DNA from: Streptomyces odontomachi
GTDB taxonomy: Bacteria > Actinomycetota > Actinomycetes > Streptomycetales > Streptomycetaceae
Direction of reading: 5' to 3'
Length of the DNA: 64,000 nt
Assembly: GCF_024435355.1 (NCBI RefSeq)
Contig: NZ_JAMJWG010000008.1
Coordinates: forward strand, 297,613 to 361,612
A model generated the notes under the pieces. The model did not search any database. It was given only the letters and a program-made list of their open reading frames with translations, and was not told the DNA's origin. The position numbers and the translations under genes are program-made. Positions 52,391 through 59,636 of the stretch are shown here, piece after piece (the first letter of the stretch is position 1; each line of letters starts with the position of its first letter).

Positions 52391-53305
52391 CTAAGGGTGC
52401 CGCGCCGTGTGCCGGCGCCGCCCGCAGCACCGTACGTTGCGGGCCGGCAGCCGCGGGGACCTCGGTCTCGGCGCGGCGGCGGGCGGGGACGCGTACGCGG
52501 TGAGGGTGCGGATGTGGTCGGCGAAGTCGGGGGCGGGCAGCGGCAGGTCGAGGTCGTCGTCGACGTAGCCGAGCGCGGCCGGCACATAGTCCATGATCGC
52601 CGTGGCGGCCGTCGGGACGGGCGCGGATCCGTTGCGGGTCTTGAGCGCCCGCAGCACCCGCAGCGTGGTGGGCAGGCTCGCGTCGCTGGTCCGTAGCGCG
52701 TCGGCCGGCTCCGCCTGCTCCAGCGGGAGAGCCGGGGCGTACTCCTCGACGACCTCGGCGAGCGGCGCGCAACCGGCCCGGACGCACGCCCGGCACGGCG
52801 GCAGCACGTCCGCCGGCCGGGCCTGGATCATGACGCCCTGGGCGTACCACCAGTCGGCCTCGCCGATCTCGCCCAGGGCGAGGTGGTGGAGGTAGAGGCA
52901 GAAGGCGGCGGGCGCGTCGTCGGCACCCGCCGCGTACTGCCACCAGAAGCGTGCGGACTCCTCGGAGTCGGCGAGTTGCAGCAGGCAGCCGAGGACACGG
53001 GCGCCGACCGGCTGCGGCATGACGGTGTGGGTGAAGAAGTCGAGGAGGGAGTGCAGGGCCGTGCGCGTGACCACGGTCTCGCACAGCGTCCGCAGGTCCC
53101 GGGCGGCCTCCCAGGCCCCGCCTGTCGAGGATGTCTCCCCGCCGGTCAGGGACGTCTCCTCCGGGAGGACGGACAGCGGCAGGTTCTCGGGCGCCCGGGC
53201 CAGCCGCGCGATGAGTCGGGCGCGTGCGGCGTCGATCTCGTCGCGGGTGCAGGGTTCGTAGTTGAGCCGGGCGCGGGCGAGCAGGTCGTCAATCGGCGAG
53301 GTCAC
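52391..53305 (-). CDS. Hypothetical regulator-like protein of the ECF sigma operon
   Basis: 304-residue, helical, cytoplasmic protein. The GTG start lies inside the sigma gene (17-nt overlap). The first 45 residues resemble a short helix-rich N-terminus (IDDLLARARLNYEPCTRDEIDAARARLIARL). The central ARFWWQYAAGADDAPAAFCLYLHHLALGE is Trp/Ala-rich and TPR-like. A CRACVRAGC cysteine cluster (about 195-203) might bind metal. The C-terminus is Pro/Arg-rich. It may modulate the sigma factor, inferred from the gene overlap only. Confidence 0.7.
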   Translation of the reverse strand: MTSPIDDLLARARLNYEPCTRDEIDAARARLIARLARAPENLPLSVLPEETSLTGGETSSTGGAWEAARDLRTLCETVVTRTALHSLLDFFTHTVMPQPVGARVLGCLLQLADSEESARFWWQYAAGADDAPAAFCLYLHHLALGEIGEADWWYAQGVMIQARPADVLPPCRACVRAGCAPLAEVVEEYAPALPLEQAEPADALRTSDASLPTTLRVLRALKTRNGSAPVPTAATAIMDYVPAALGYVDDDLDLPLPAPDFADHIRTLTAYASPPAAAPRPRSPRLPARNVRCCGRRRHTARHP

Positions 53306-53888
53306 CGCGGTGTCCCTCCTCCGTTGCGGCGCGGTCGGCTTCCAGGATCGCGCGCAGATGGCGCTTGGCATGCCGGGCGGTGGAGCGTACGGCGGCCGGG
53401 GTGATGCCGAGCACGTCAGCGACGCTGTTCACCGGCAGCCCGACGAGGTACTGCATCACCATCACGTCGTGCTGCCGCTCGGGCAGTTCGCCCAGTGCGT
53501 GGCACAGCGCCAGCGACTCCTCGATCTGGCGGATGGGGTCCACGGCCTCGCGCAGCGCCTCCACGTCGAACGCGGCGTCGATCAGCGGGCGGCGGTTGCG
53601 GGCCCGGCAGTGGTCGATGGCCTTGTTGCGCAGCACCCGCCAGGCGTACCGGGCGGGGTTCTCGGAGGCGAGGATCTGGTCCCACTTGCGGTACAGCTGC
53701 TCGAAGGTGGCGTCGGCGACCTCTTCGGCGTCGTGCCGGTTGTGCACCAGCGTGCGCGCGTAACGGACGTAGCGGTCGTGGAACATCTCGTGGAAGGCGG
53801 AGAAGTCCACCGGAAGCTCGGGCAGTTCGGGCGGCTCTGGCGTCATCGGCATGGTGCCGTACAGGTACGGGGTACGGTCCTCGGTCAC
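53289..53888 (-). CDS. ECF-type RNA polymerase sigma factor
   Basis: 199 residues. Region 2 (about 30-95): FSAFHEMFHDRYVRYARTLV, AEEVADATFEQLYRKWDQI and ARYAWRVLRNKAIDHCR. Region 4 (about 125-180): ALGELPERQHDVMVMQYLVG, with the helix-turn-helix VNSVADVLGITPAAVRSTARHAKRHL. The GTG start overlaps the preceding 52-aa gene by 4 nt, and the stop overlaps the next gene. No recognisable anti-sigma factor adjoins it, so one of the two partners may fill that role. Confidence 0.88.
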   Translation of the reverse strand: MTEDRTPYLYGTMPMTPEPPELPELPVDFSAFHEMFHDRYVRYARTLVHNRHDAEEVADATFEQLYRKWDQILASENPARYAWRVLRNKAIDHCRARNRRPLIDAAFDVEALREAVDPIRQIEESLALCHALGELPERQHDVMVMQYLVGLPVNSVADVLGITPAAVRSTARHAKRHLRAILEADRAATEEGHRGDLAD

Positions 53889-54043
53889 CGGCCCTCTCCC
53901 CTGGACGCGTGGCGGCGCAGCTCCGATATCCCGGCGCGAACGCCGGCGGCGGCGACCTTGCGGAGCAGCAGGACGCCGTCACGGCCGAAGACGCGGACGG
54001 CGACGGACGCCAGTGTCACGTCGCTGACCATTTCCATGCTCAC
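53885..54043 (-). CDS. 52-aa peptide heading the ECF sigma operon
   Basis: Small basic protein reading VSMEMVSDVTLASVAVRVF then GRDGVLLLRKVAAAGVRAG and a basic tail ISELRRHASRGEGR. It starts at a GTG with AGGGA 11 nt upstream (an ATG 6 nt later is possible), and its stop overlaps the sigma start codon (GTGA). It is amphipathic with one moderately hydrophobic helix. It could be a regulator of the sigma factor, a leader peptide or a secreted signal; none is demonstrable. Confidence 0.5.
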   Translation of the reverse strand: MSMEMVSDVTLASVAVRVFGRDGVLLLRKVAAAGVRAGISELRRHASRGEGR

Positions 54044-54483
54044 GGTCGGTGTTTCCCTTCTGGATGCCGTACGGCCCTGTCCCCTCCCGCGGACCGGGAG
54101 TACGCCATGTGCGCCTCCATCAACAAGGACGTCGCCCACCACCGATGTGTGCAACGGCAATCCTCAGCTGATCACATCGCACGGGGGCGGCCGCGCCGGA
54201 ATCACCTTCCCGACCGTTTGCACGGTGAGTTCGACCGGTTTAGACCACACCGAGTTGCAGACCGTCACCTGGGGTTACGCGAGTGGAGTGTTGAGATAAA
54301 GATTCTTTGCGCAAAGTGAGCGAATGCTTATGCCGAGGTGTGGTGTGGCGGACATCACAGGGGGTGTTGGGGTCCGAGGGGCGCGTGAGATCCGCACGGG
54401 AGAGCACGGAAGCCCTGGATTCCGCCCCTGACGCGGCATCACTCCACGTCACCACAGGCTCCGGCCCCACGAGGACGGCACGC
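54044..54483. other. Gap upstream of the sigma operon
   Basis: 440 bp. It includes a 12-bp perfect palindrome CTTTGCGCAAAG (54305-54316) in an AT-rich stretch (54280-54330). A 70-codon open frame (54110-54319) has poor codon bias and no Shine-Dalgarno, so I do not call it. Confidence 0.5.
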
Positions 54484-55020
54484 TCAGCCCTTGCCGGGAA
54501 TCGGCGCGCCCGAGGGGACCCCTGCGGCGACGTACTCCTCGTACCGCTCCTCCCAGGCCACCGTGGGACCGGCGTGCGGACCCCCGGTCGGCGCACCGGC
54601 CGCACGGGCGTCGAGGGCGGACAGGCAGACGTCCCAGCCCGCCGCGTTCCGGGCCGCGGCGTCCCGGGCCTCCAGCACATCCGTGAGAGTGAGCCGGGTG
54701 CGCCGCTCGTCGAGCGGCTCCAGGTCGAAGCGGAGCTCCTCGTTGCCCCAGGTGAAGACCAGCCGGCGCGGCGGGTCGACGTCGACGATCCGCCCGCTGA
54801 ACCGGGCGTCGGGCATGTTCGGGTCACCGGCGAAGGTGATCGTGCCGCCCGGGGTGAGGTCGATGGTGATCTCGGGGGACGGGAACCAGTGGACCAGCTC
54901 GGCCGGTTCGGTGACCAGGGACCAGACCCGGTCGATCGGGTGGTCGTAGACCCGCTCGAAGCGGACCGCGGGACGGCCGTCGTCGAGCGTGACGAAGCTG
55001 CCGAGATGCGTCGTGGTCAT
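54484..55020 (-). CDS. SRPBCC/AHSA1 (START-like) domain protein
   Basis: 178-residue protein of the activator-of-Hsp90 homology-1 type. The pattern RPAVRFERVYDHPIDRVWSLVTEPAELVHWFP followed by GGTITF and WEERYEEYVAAG at the end is classic. ATGA overlap with the ArsR gene makes a coupled two-gene operon. In such ArsR-SRPBCC pairs the SRPBCC protein usually binds a small hydrophobic ligand; the ligand is unknown here. Confidence 0.9.
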   Translation of the reverse strand: MTTTHLGSFVTLDDGRPAVRFERVYDHPIDRVWSLVTEPAELVHWFPSPEITIDLTPGGTITFAGDPNMPDARFSGRIVDVDPPRRLVFTWGNEELRFDLEPLDERRTRLTLTDVLEARDAAARNAAGWDVCLSALDARAAGAPTGGPHAGPTVAWEERYEEYVAAGVPSGAPIPGKG

Positions 55021-55406
55021 GGGGGATCGATGCCTTTCCGGGCGGGGTTGTCGTTCGGGTCCGGAGCACGCGGCACGCCGGGCGCCCGCCCGGACCCCGC
55101 ACGCTCGGCGTCCAGGCGGCGGCCGAGGGCGTCCAGGCTGGCGCTCCACAGCTGCCGGTACGGCGCCAGCCAGGCGTCCAGGTCGGCCATCGGCGCGGGC
55201 TCTATCGCGTAGAGGCGGCGCTGCGCGTCGCGCTCGACACGGACGAGGCCGGCGTCCCGCAGCACCCGCAGGTGCTTGGACGTGCTCGGCTGACTCAGCC
55301 CGCACGCCTCGGCCAGCTCACCCACCGACCTCGGACCCGGCAACAGCAGGCCGAGGATCGCACGCCGATGCGCGTCGGCGAGCGCGCTCCACACCGCGGT
55401 CTCCAT
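55017..55406 (-). CDS. ArsR family transcriptional regulator
   Basis: 129-residue winged-helix repressor starting METAVWSALADAHRRAIL. The recognition helix is in ACGLSQPSTSKHLRVLRDAGLV and the wing is ERDAQRRLYAIEP. No metal-binding cysteine pair (CVC) is present, so it is not a metal sensor of the classic kind. It heads the operon with the SRPBCC gene. The promoter spacing below predicts a transcript beginning at the ATG. Confidence 0.92.
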   Translation of the reverse strand: METAVWSALADAHRRAILGLLLPGPRSVGELAEACGLSQPSTSKHLRVLRDAGLVRVERDAQRRLYAIEPAPMADLDAWLAPYRQLWSASLDALGRRLDAERAGSGRAPGVPRAPDPNDNPARKGIDPP

Positions 55407-55410
55407 GCTT

Positions 55411-55442
55411 CTAATATGCCTCTCCAGGAATATAACTGTCAA
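55411..55442 (-). promoter_or_regulatory. Promoter of the arsR operon, apparently leaderless
   Basis: On the minus strand TTGACA (55442-55437) is followed after 18 bp by CATATT (55418-55413), a fair sigma-70 promoter. The expected start point falls on or next to the ATG at 55406, so the mRNA would lack a leader. Two direct TATTCCT copies flank the -35 box and could be ArsR half-sites. The stretch is strikingly AT-rich for this genome. Confidence 0.6.
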
Positions 55443-55616
55443 GGAATACACACGTCGCGGAATGCACGCCTCCGGGGGCGAGGGCCCCTCGCCCCTCTGC
55501 CCACGGCGAATCTGCCGCGAGCCGAGAACCCTGCCGCTCGGCCGTCACGGCGCCGACAGTGAAGAGGACCGCGGCGACACCGTCAGCCGCACGGAGCCAA
55601 GGACCGAGGAGGCCCC

Positions 55617-56309
55617 ATGTCCCCACGCAGCACCGGTTGGGATCATCCACCCGCCCGCACCGGCACCGCCTGGCACTCGGCCTCGATGCCGCGCGCCGAG
55701 CAAGGCGACACCCAGGCGACCCCCTTCGACGACCATCTCGCCACCCAACTGCTCGCCCAGCGCATCGTCTTCCTCGGGACCCAGGTGGACGATGTCTCCG
55801 CCAACCGGATCTGCGCGCAGCTGCTCCTGCTCTCCGCGGAGGACCCGCGCACCGACATCAGCCTGTACGTCAACAGCCCGGGCGGCTCGGTGACCGCGGG
55901 GCTCGCCATCTACGACACCATGCAGCTGATCCCGAACGACGTCTCGACGCTCGTCATGGGATTCGCCGCGAGCATGGGCCAGTTCCTGCTCACCGTGGGC
56001 ACGGCGGGCAAGAGGTACGCGCTGCCGAACGCGCGGATCATGATGCACCAGCCCTCCGGCGGCATCGGCGGCACCACCGCTGACATCGCGATCCAGGCGG
56101 AGAACCTGGAGTTCACGAAGAAGGCCATCGAGCGGATCACCGCGGAACACACCGGCCAGAGCGAGGAGACGATCGCCCGGGACGGCGACCGCGACCGGTG
56201 GTTCACACCGGAGCAGGCCAAGGCCTACGGCATCGTGGACCACGTCCTCGCCTCACTCGACGACGTCCGACCCGCGGCGTCCCGCCGGCGCATCGGACTG
56301 GGGGTCTGA
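55617..56309 (+). CDS. clpP3: ATP-dependent Clp protease proteolytic subunit ClpP3
   Basis: 230-residue serine peptidase subunit that degrades unfolded or tagged proteins with a Clp ATPase. GAGGAGG 4 nt before the ATG. The N-terminal 40 residues are extra. The catalytic serine is S119 in GFAASMGQ and the histidine is H144 in RIMMHQPSGG; the aspartate region DRDRWFTPEQAKAYGIVD is present. It overlaps none but is 2 nt from clpP4. The pairing with a convergent popR homologue identifies it as clpP3 of the clpP3-clpP4 operon known in Streptomyces. Confidence 0.9.
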   Translation: MSPRSTGWDHPPARTGTAWHSASMPRAEQGDTQATPFDDHLATQLLAQRIVFLGTQVDDVSANRICAQLLLLSAEDPRTDISLYVNSPGGSVTAGLAIYDTMQLIPNDVSTLVMGFAASMGQFLLTVGTAGKRYALPNARIMMHQPSGGIGGTTADIAIQAENLEFTKKAIERITAEHTGQSEETIARDGDRDRWFTPEQAKAYGIVDHVLASLDDVRPAASRRRIGLGV

Positions 56310-56311
56310 CC

Positions 56312-56923
56312 ATGGGGCAGTACACGATCCCGTACGTCACCGAGCGCACCAGGAACGGCGAGCGGTCCTCGGACGTCTTCAGCAGGCTGCTCTCGGAGCG
56401 GATCATCTTCCTCGGCACGGAGATCGACGACGGCGTCGCCAACGCGATCATCGCCCAGCTGCTCCACCTGGAGTCCGAGAGCCCGGAGAGCGAGGTCGCG
56501 CTCTACATCAACTCGCCCGGCGGCTCGTACACCTCCCTGATGGCCATCTACGACACCATGACCTTCGTCCGGGCACCCATCTCGACCTGGTGCGTGGGGC
56601 AGGCGGCGTCGACGGCGGCGGTGCTGCTGGCGGGTGGTGACCCCGGGCGGCGGTTCGTGCTGGAGCACGCCCGGGTGCTGCTCGGCCAGCCCGCGAGCGG
56701 CGGCCGGCAGGGCACGGCGGCGGACCTCAGCCTCCAGGCCAAGGAGATGCTCCGGATCCGCGCCCAGGTCGAGGAGGTGCTCTCCCTGCACACCCACCAC
56801 GACGTCGCCACCCTGCGCGCCGACATGGACCGCGACAAGGTCTTCACGGCGCAGGAGGCGGTCGCCTACGGCCTCGCGGACGAGGTCCTGAGCCGACGGG
56901 CCTTCGCCGCGGCGGCGGCGTAG
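56312..56923 (+). CDS. clpP4: ClpP4-like subunit lacking the catalytic histidine
   Basis: 203-residue ClpP homologue, 2 nt after clpP3. The serine is kept (S100 in GQAASTAA). At the aligned position of the catalytic histidine (25 residues on, as in clpP3) the sequence is RVLLGQPASGG, so G125 replaces histidine. The DRDKVFTAQEAVAYGLAD segment with the aspartate is normal. I infer a proteolytically inactive or specialised ring partner that would work only in a mixed tetradecamer with ClpP3. The replacement is read straight from the sequence. Confidence 0.88.
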   Translation: MGQYTIPYVTERTRNGERSSDVFSRLLSERIIFLGTEIDDGVANAIIAQLLHLESESPESEVALYINSPGGSYTSLMAIYDTMTFVRAPISTWCVGQAASTAAVLLAGGDPGRRFVLEHARVLLGQPASGGRQGTAADLSLQAKEMLRIRAQVEEVLSLHTHHDVATLRADMDRDKVFTAQEAVAYGLADEVLSRRAFAAAAA

Positions 56924-57022
56924 GCGCACCCGCGGTGATGTGACGAGGAGTCGCCGGCACCGTGCCCCCGGGCAACCGTGCTCCGACCTGCACAGCCGTA
57001 ACGGCAGATCGAGGCCCGGTCC

Positions 57023-57054
57023 GTCCCGGGAGCCCGGTGCCGGGGCCCCGGGAC
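57023..57054. terminator. Hairpin between clpP4 and popR
   Basis: GTCCCGGGAGCCCGG (57023-57037) pairs with CCGGGGCCCCGGGAC (57040-57054) except for two central bases. It is between convergent genes. Confidence 0.65.
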
Positions 57055-57062
57055 GCGGGATC

Positions 57063-57761
57063 TCAGGCCGCGGCAGCCAGCATGTACACGGTGCCGGACC
57101 CCCGCAGCTCCGCGCCGGGGCGCTCGGGCGCAGTCGGTCGAACGGGCGCCAGGTCGTGTTCGGACGTCAGCCGCAGCGCCGCGGCGGTCGCGGTGGGCGC
57201 GGTGCCGGCGGGGCGCGGGGTGAGGCGGGCCAGTTCGCTCTGGACCAGGCCGAGCAGGTCCGAGAGGCCCAGGCCCAGCGCCCGGGCGGCGGCCGCGAGC
57301 ACCTCGGACGAGGCCTCCTTACGGCCGCGCTCCAACTCGGAGAGGTACGGCATCGAGATCCGGGCCGCCTCGGACACGTCCTTGAGCGTGCGCTCCTGGG
57401 CGAGCCGCTCGCGGCGCAGGACGTCACCCACGACGTCCCGCCAGAGGGGTTCCTTCGCCGGCCGCTCGCAGGGCTCCCGGGTCTCGCGGGGGTCCAGGGT
57501 CTCGCGCTCGGGAGCCTGCCAGGGCCGCCGTGGCTGCCCGGGCTCCGCACGGCCCTTCAACTCCCGGCCCTGCACGGGGCCCAGCGGCCGGCCGGGACGA
57601 ACGGGCGGCACCGGCCGGGCGGGCCTGGTCGAGTTCGTCCCGACCGCCCTTCCGTCCCGTGCCGCTGACGGCTCGGCAGGTGGCGCCGAAGCGCGTGGGG
57701 ACCGCGCCATCACCGGGCGCATGGGAATGACACGGGCTTGGTTGGGCGCGTCGCTGCTCAT
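57063..57761 (-). CDS. popR: PopR-like XRE activator of the clpP3-clpP4 operon
   Basis: 232-residue regulator. An Arg/Pro/Glu-rich N-terminal half (about 1-105) precedes an XRE helix-turn-helix (about 108-170): VVGDVLRRERLAQERTLKDV, SEAARISMPYLSELERG and ALGLGLSDLLGLVQ. The C-terminus ends YMLAAAA; in S. lividans PopR a C-terminal alanine tag makes it a substrate of ClpP1P2, so the operon is induced when those proteases are overloaded (established for that strain; applied here by inference). It is convergent with its presumed target operon. Confidence 0.85.
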   Translation of the reverse strand: MSSDAPNQARVIPMRPVMARSPRASAPPAEPSAARDGRAVGTNSTRPARPVPPVRPGRPLGPVQGRELKGRAEPGQPRRPWQAPERETLDPRETREPCERPAKEPLWRDVVGDVLRRERLAQERTLKDVSEAARISMPYLSELERGRKEASSEVLAAAARALGLGLSDLLGLVQSELARLTPRPAGTAPTATAAALRLTSEHDLAPVRPTAPERPGAELRGSGTVYMLAAAA

Positions 57762-57847
57762 TTTCCAAGGGTAGGAGCAGGGCGCGCCGCTGGAGGCCTA
57801 TTGGCTTCTGCCCCCGGCGAAATCGCCGCTCCCCTGCCGGCCGATGG

Positions 57848-58198
57848 TCACGCCGACGCCTGCGCCTGCGCCTTGATGTGCGCCGCCGTTCGCTTCGCGT
57901 CGTACTCGGGAGCGACCCCTTCCACGAAGATCACGTCACCCTCGATGTGGTCGGTGCGCAGCGGGAGGATCTCCTGGTAGGCCGGGGAGTCGTACCAGTC
58001 GTGCGCGGCGGCCAGGTCCGGGAAGCCGATGATGACGACACCGCCGGGCCATGCGCCCTCGATCACCTCCACCTCGGCACCGTGCACGAGGAACCGGCCG
58101 TCGAAGGGGTCGAGCGTGTCCTGGATCAGCTCGATGTAGCGGACGATGTCGTCGTGGTGCGCGGCCGGGCGCAGATGCCCGATCACATACGCGGTCAT
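57848..58198 (-). CDS. DUF1330 family protein
   Basis: 116-residue ferredoxin-like-fold protein; a typical DUF1330 block FDGRFLVHGAEVEVIEGAWPGG, then VVIIGFPDLAAAHDWYDSPAYQEI. Function unknown. Either of two adjacent ATGs could start it; I take the second because GAGGGAG is then 6 nt away. Its promoter region is shared with the divergent TetR gene and carries the double operator, so it is likely repressed by that regulator. Confidence 0.9.
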   Translation of the reverse strand: MTAYVIGHLRPAAHHDDIVRYIELIQDTLDPFDGRFLVHGAEVEVIEGAWPGGVVIIGFPDLAAAHDWYDSPAYQEILPLRTDHIEGDVIFVEGVAPEYDAKRTAAHIKAQAQASA

Positions 58199-58367
58199 CA
58201 TGTTCTCCCTCGTTTTCTCCCGTCGGCCCCGGCGTTCTCCTCGGTCCCGACGTTCTCCTCGGTCCCGATGTCCCGATGGGCCCTTGTCCCGATGCCCTGA
58301 TCCTCGGCGCTGGCGAGGGAACCGTCGATTACGTCCGGGGTAAGGCGCCCGCGCCGGAGAATTCATC

Positions 58368-58412
58368 GGAGTGAGTACTCACTCCTCTCTTGCCGGAGTG
58401 AGTACTCACTCC
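58368..58412. promoter_or_regulatory. Twin perfect 18-bp TetR operators
   Basis: GGAGTGAGTACTCACTCC occurs twice, at 58368-58385 and 58395-58412, 27 bp centre to centre, in the divergent region between the DUF1330 and TetR genes. Each is a perfect palindrome. The TetR start codon follows 13 bp after the second site. The regulator is almost certainly autoregulated and also controls the divergent gene. Confidence 0.9.
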
Positions 58413-58425
58413 ATACAGTGGTGCC

Positions 58426-59118
58426 ATGACTTCCACACCTGATGCGGGAACCGCCCCGCGACGCCGGCGTGCGCCCGGGATGAGCGTCGAGCAGCGCCGG
58501 TCGATGATCGTCGCGGCCGCCGTGCCGCTGATCGCCGAGCACGGTGCGGCGGTGACCACCAGCCAGGTCGCGCGCGCGGCCGGTATCGGCGAAGCCACCA
58601 TCTTCCGAGCCTTCAAGGACAAGGACGAGCTGTTGCATGCCTGTGTGCTGGAGGTGACCGGCCCCGATCACGTGCTGCGCGAACTCGCTTCGATCCCGCT
58701 GGACGACCCGTTGCCCGCCCGTCTCGTACAGGCCGCCGACGCGCTCCAGGCCCATCTGGAACGGATGGGTGCGGTGCTGGGCTCGCTGCACGCCTCGGGG
58801 CGTCGCCGCAGTCGCCCCACCCACGAGCAGCCCGAGCCGGGCGCTCGGGAGGCGTCACTCAAGGCACTCCGTGAGGGGCTCGCCGAGCTGCTGGAACCGG
58901 ACGAGGCGGAGCTGCGCCTGCCGCCGGACAAGCTCTCCGCCCTCTTCCTCGGCATGCTCTTCATGCGACCGCGCGATCAGCACGGCGAGCTGGAACTGGA
59001 CACCGCGGAACTGATCGACGTCCTGCTGTACGGGGCGGCGACCCCGGCCGCGGACGGCTCCGCCGCGGTGCCGGACCGCGCCGTGCCCGAGAGCACCGCA
59101 CCGGAGGGCGCGGAATGA
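58426..59118 (+). CDS. TetR family transcriptional regulator
   Basis: 230 residues. The helix-turn-helix is about 25-70: RRSMIVAAAVPLIAEHGAAV, then TTSQVARAAGIGEATIFRAFKDKDELL. The C-terminal ligand domain (about 85-200) is unclassified, followed by a Pro/Ala/Glu tail. The stop overlaps the next gene's start (ATGA), so it forms an operon with a VOC protein. Two operators lie upstream of its start codon. Its ligand may be a substrate of that VOC enzyme (inference). Confidence 0.92.
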   Translation: MTSTPDAGTAPRRRRAPGMSVEQRRSMIVAAAVPLIAEHGAAVTTSQVARAAGIGEATIFRAFKDKDELLHACVLEVTGPDHVLRELASIPLDDPLPARLVQAADALQAHLERMGAVLGSLHASGRRRSRPTHEQPEPGAREASLKALREGLAELLEPDEAELRLPPDKLSALFLGMLFMRPRDQHGELELDTAELIDVLLYGAATPAADGSAAVPDRAVPESTAPEGAE

Positions 59119-59489
59119 CCGTCACCCTGAACCACACGATCGTGCCCGCCGCCGACCACCGCGCCGCCGCAGAGTTCTTCGCCTATGTCATGGGCCTGGA
59201 GGTGTTACCGCCGGCCGGCCGGCTGGGCCACTTCGCGCCCGTGCGGGTCAATGAGGGGCTCACGCTGGACTTCATGAACGTCGAGCAGCCCGAGGGGCAC
59301 CACCTGGCCTTCGACGTGGACCCCGAGACGTTCGACGGCGTCCTGGCCCGCCTGAAGGCCCGCGGCATCCCCTACGGCAGCCGCCCGACCACACCGGACG
59401 ACGGCCGTATCGACCATCCGCTCTGCGCACGCGGCCTGTTCTTCGTCGACGACGTCCGCAATCTGTACGAGGTGATGTCCCCGGAGTAG
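59115..59489 (+). CDS. VOC family protein of the TetR operon
   Basis: 124-residue vicinal-oxygen-chelate protein. Potential metal ligands: H in LNHTIVPAAD, H in GHHLAFDVD and E near the end (NLYEVMSPE), as in the glyoxalase/extradiol dioxygenase class. It is translationally coupled to the TetR gene. Substrate unknown. A strong terminator follows 55 bp after the stop codon. Confidence 0.88.
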   Translation: MTVTLNHTIVPAADHRAAAEFFAYVMGLEVLPPAGRLGHFAPVRVNEGLTLDFMNVEQPEGHHLAFDVDPETFDGVLARLKARGIPYGSRPTTPDDGRIDHPLCARGLFFVDDVRNLYEVMSPE

Positions 59490-59544
59490 CCGCGGAGCCG
59501 CGGGACGAGCGCGGAGCTCACCCGCAGCGCAGCCGAGGCGGCAG

Positions 59545-59589
59545 GACGCCCGTCGGGCCCGGGAGGTGATCCCGGGCCCGACGGGCGTC
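59545..59589. terminator. Perfect 19-bp hairpin
   Basis: GACGCCCGTCGGGCCCGGG (59545-59563) pairs perfectly with CCCGGGCCCGACGGGCGTC (59571-59589) around a 7-nt loop. It is between the convergent VOC and L,D-transpeptidase genes. Confidence 0.9.
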
Positions 59590-59636
59590 AAGAGAGCGGT
59601 GGCCGCCCCGCCGCAGCACGGCCGCGACCGCGGCGC

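Noticed and set aside
54110..54319. Possible 70-aa plus-strand protein
   Set aside because: It has poor codon bias, no Shine-Dalgarno and a basic, composition-driven sequence.
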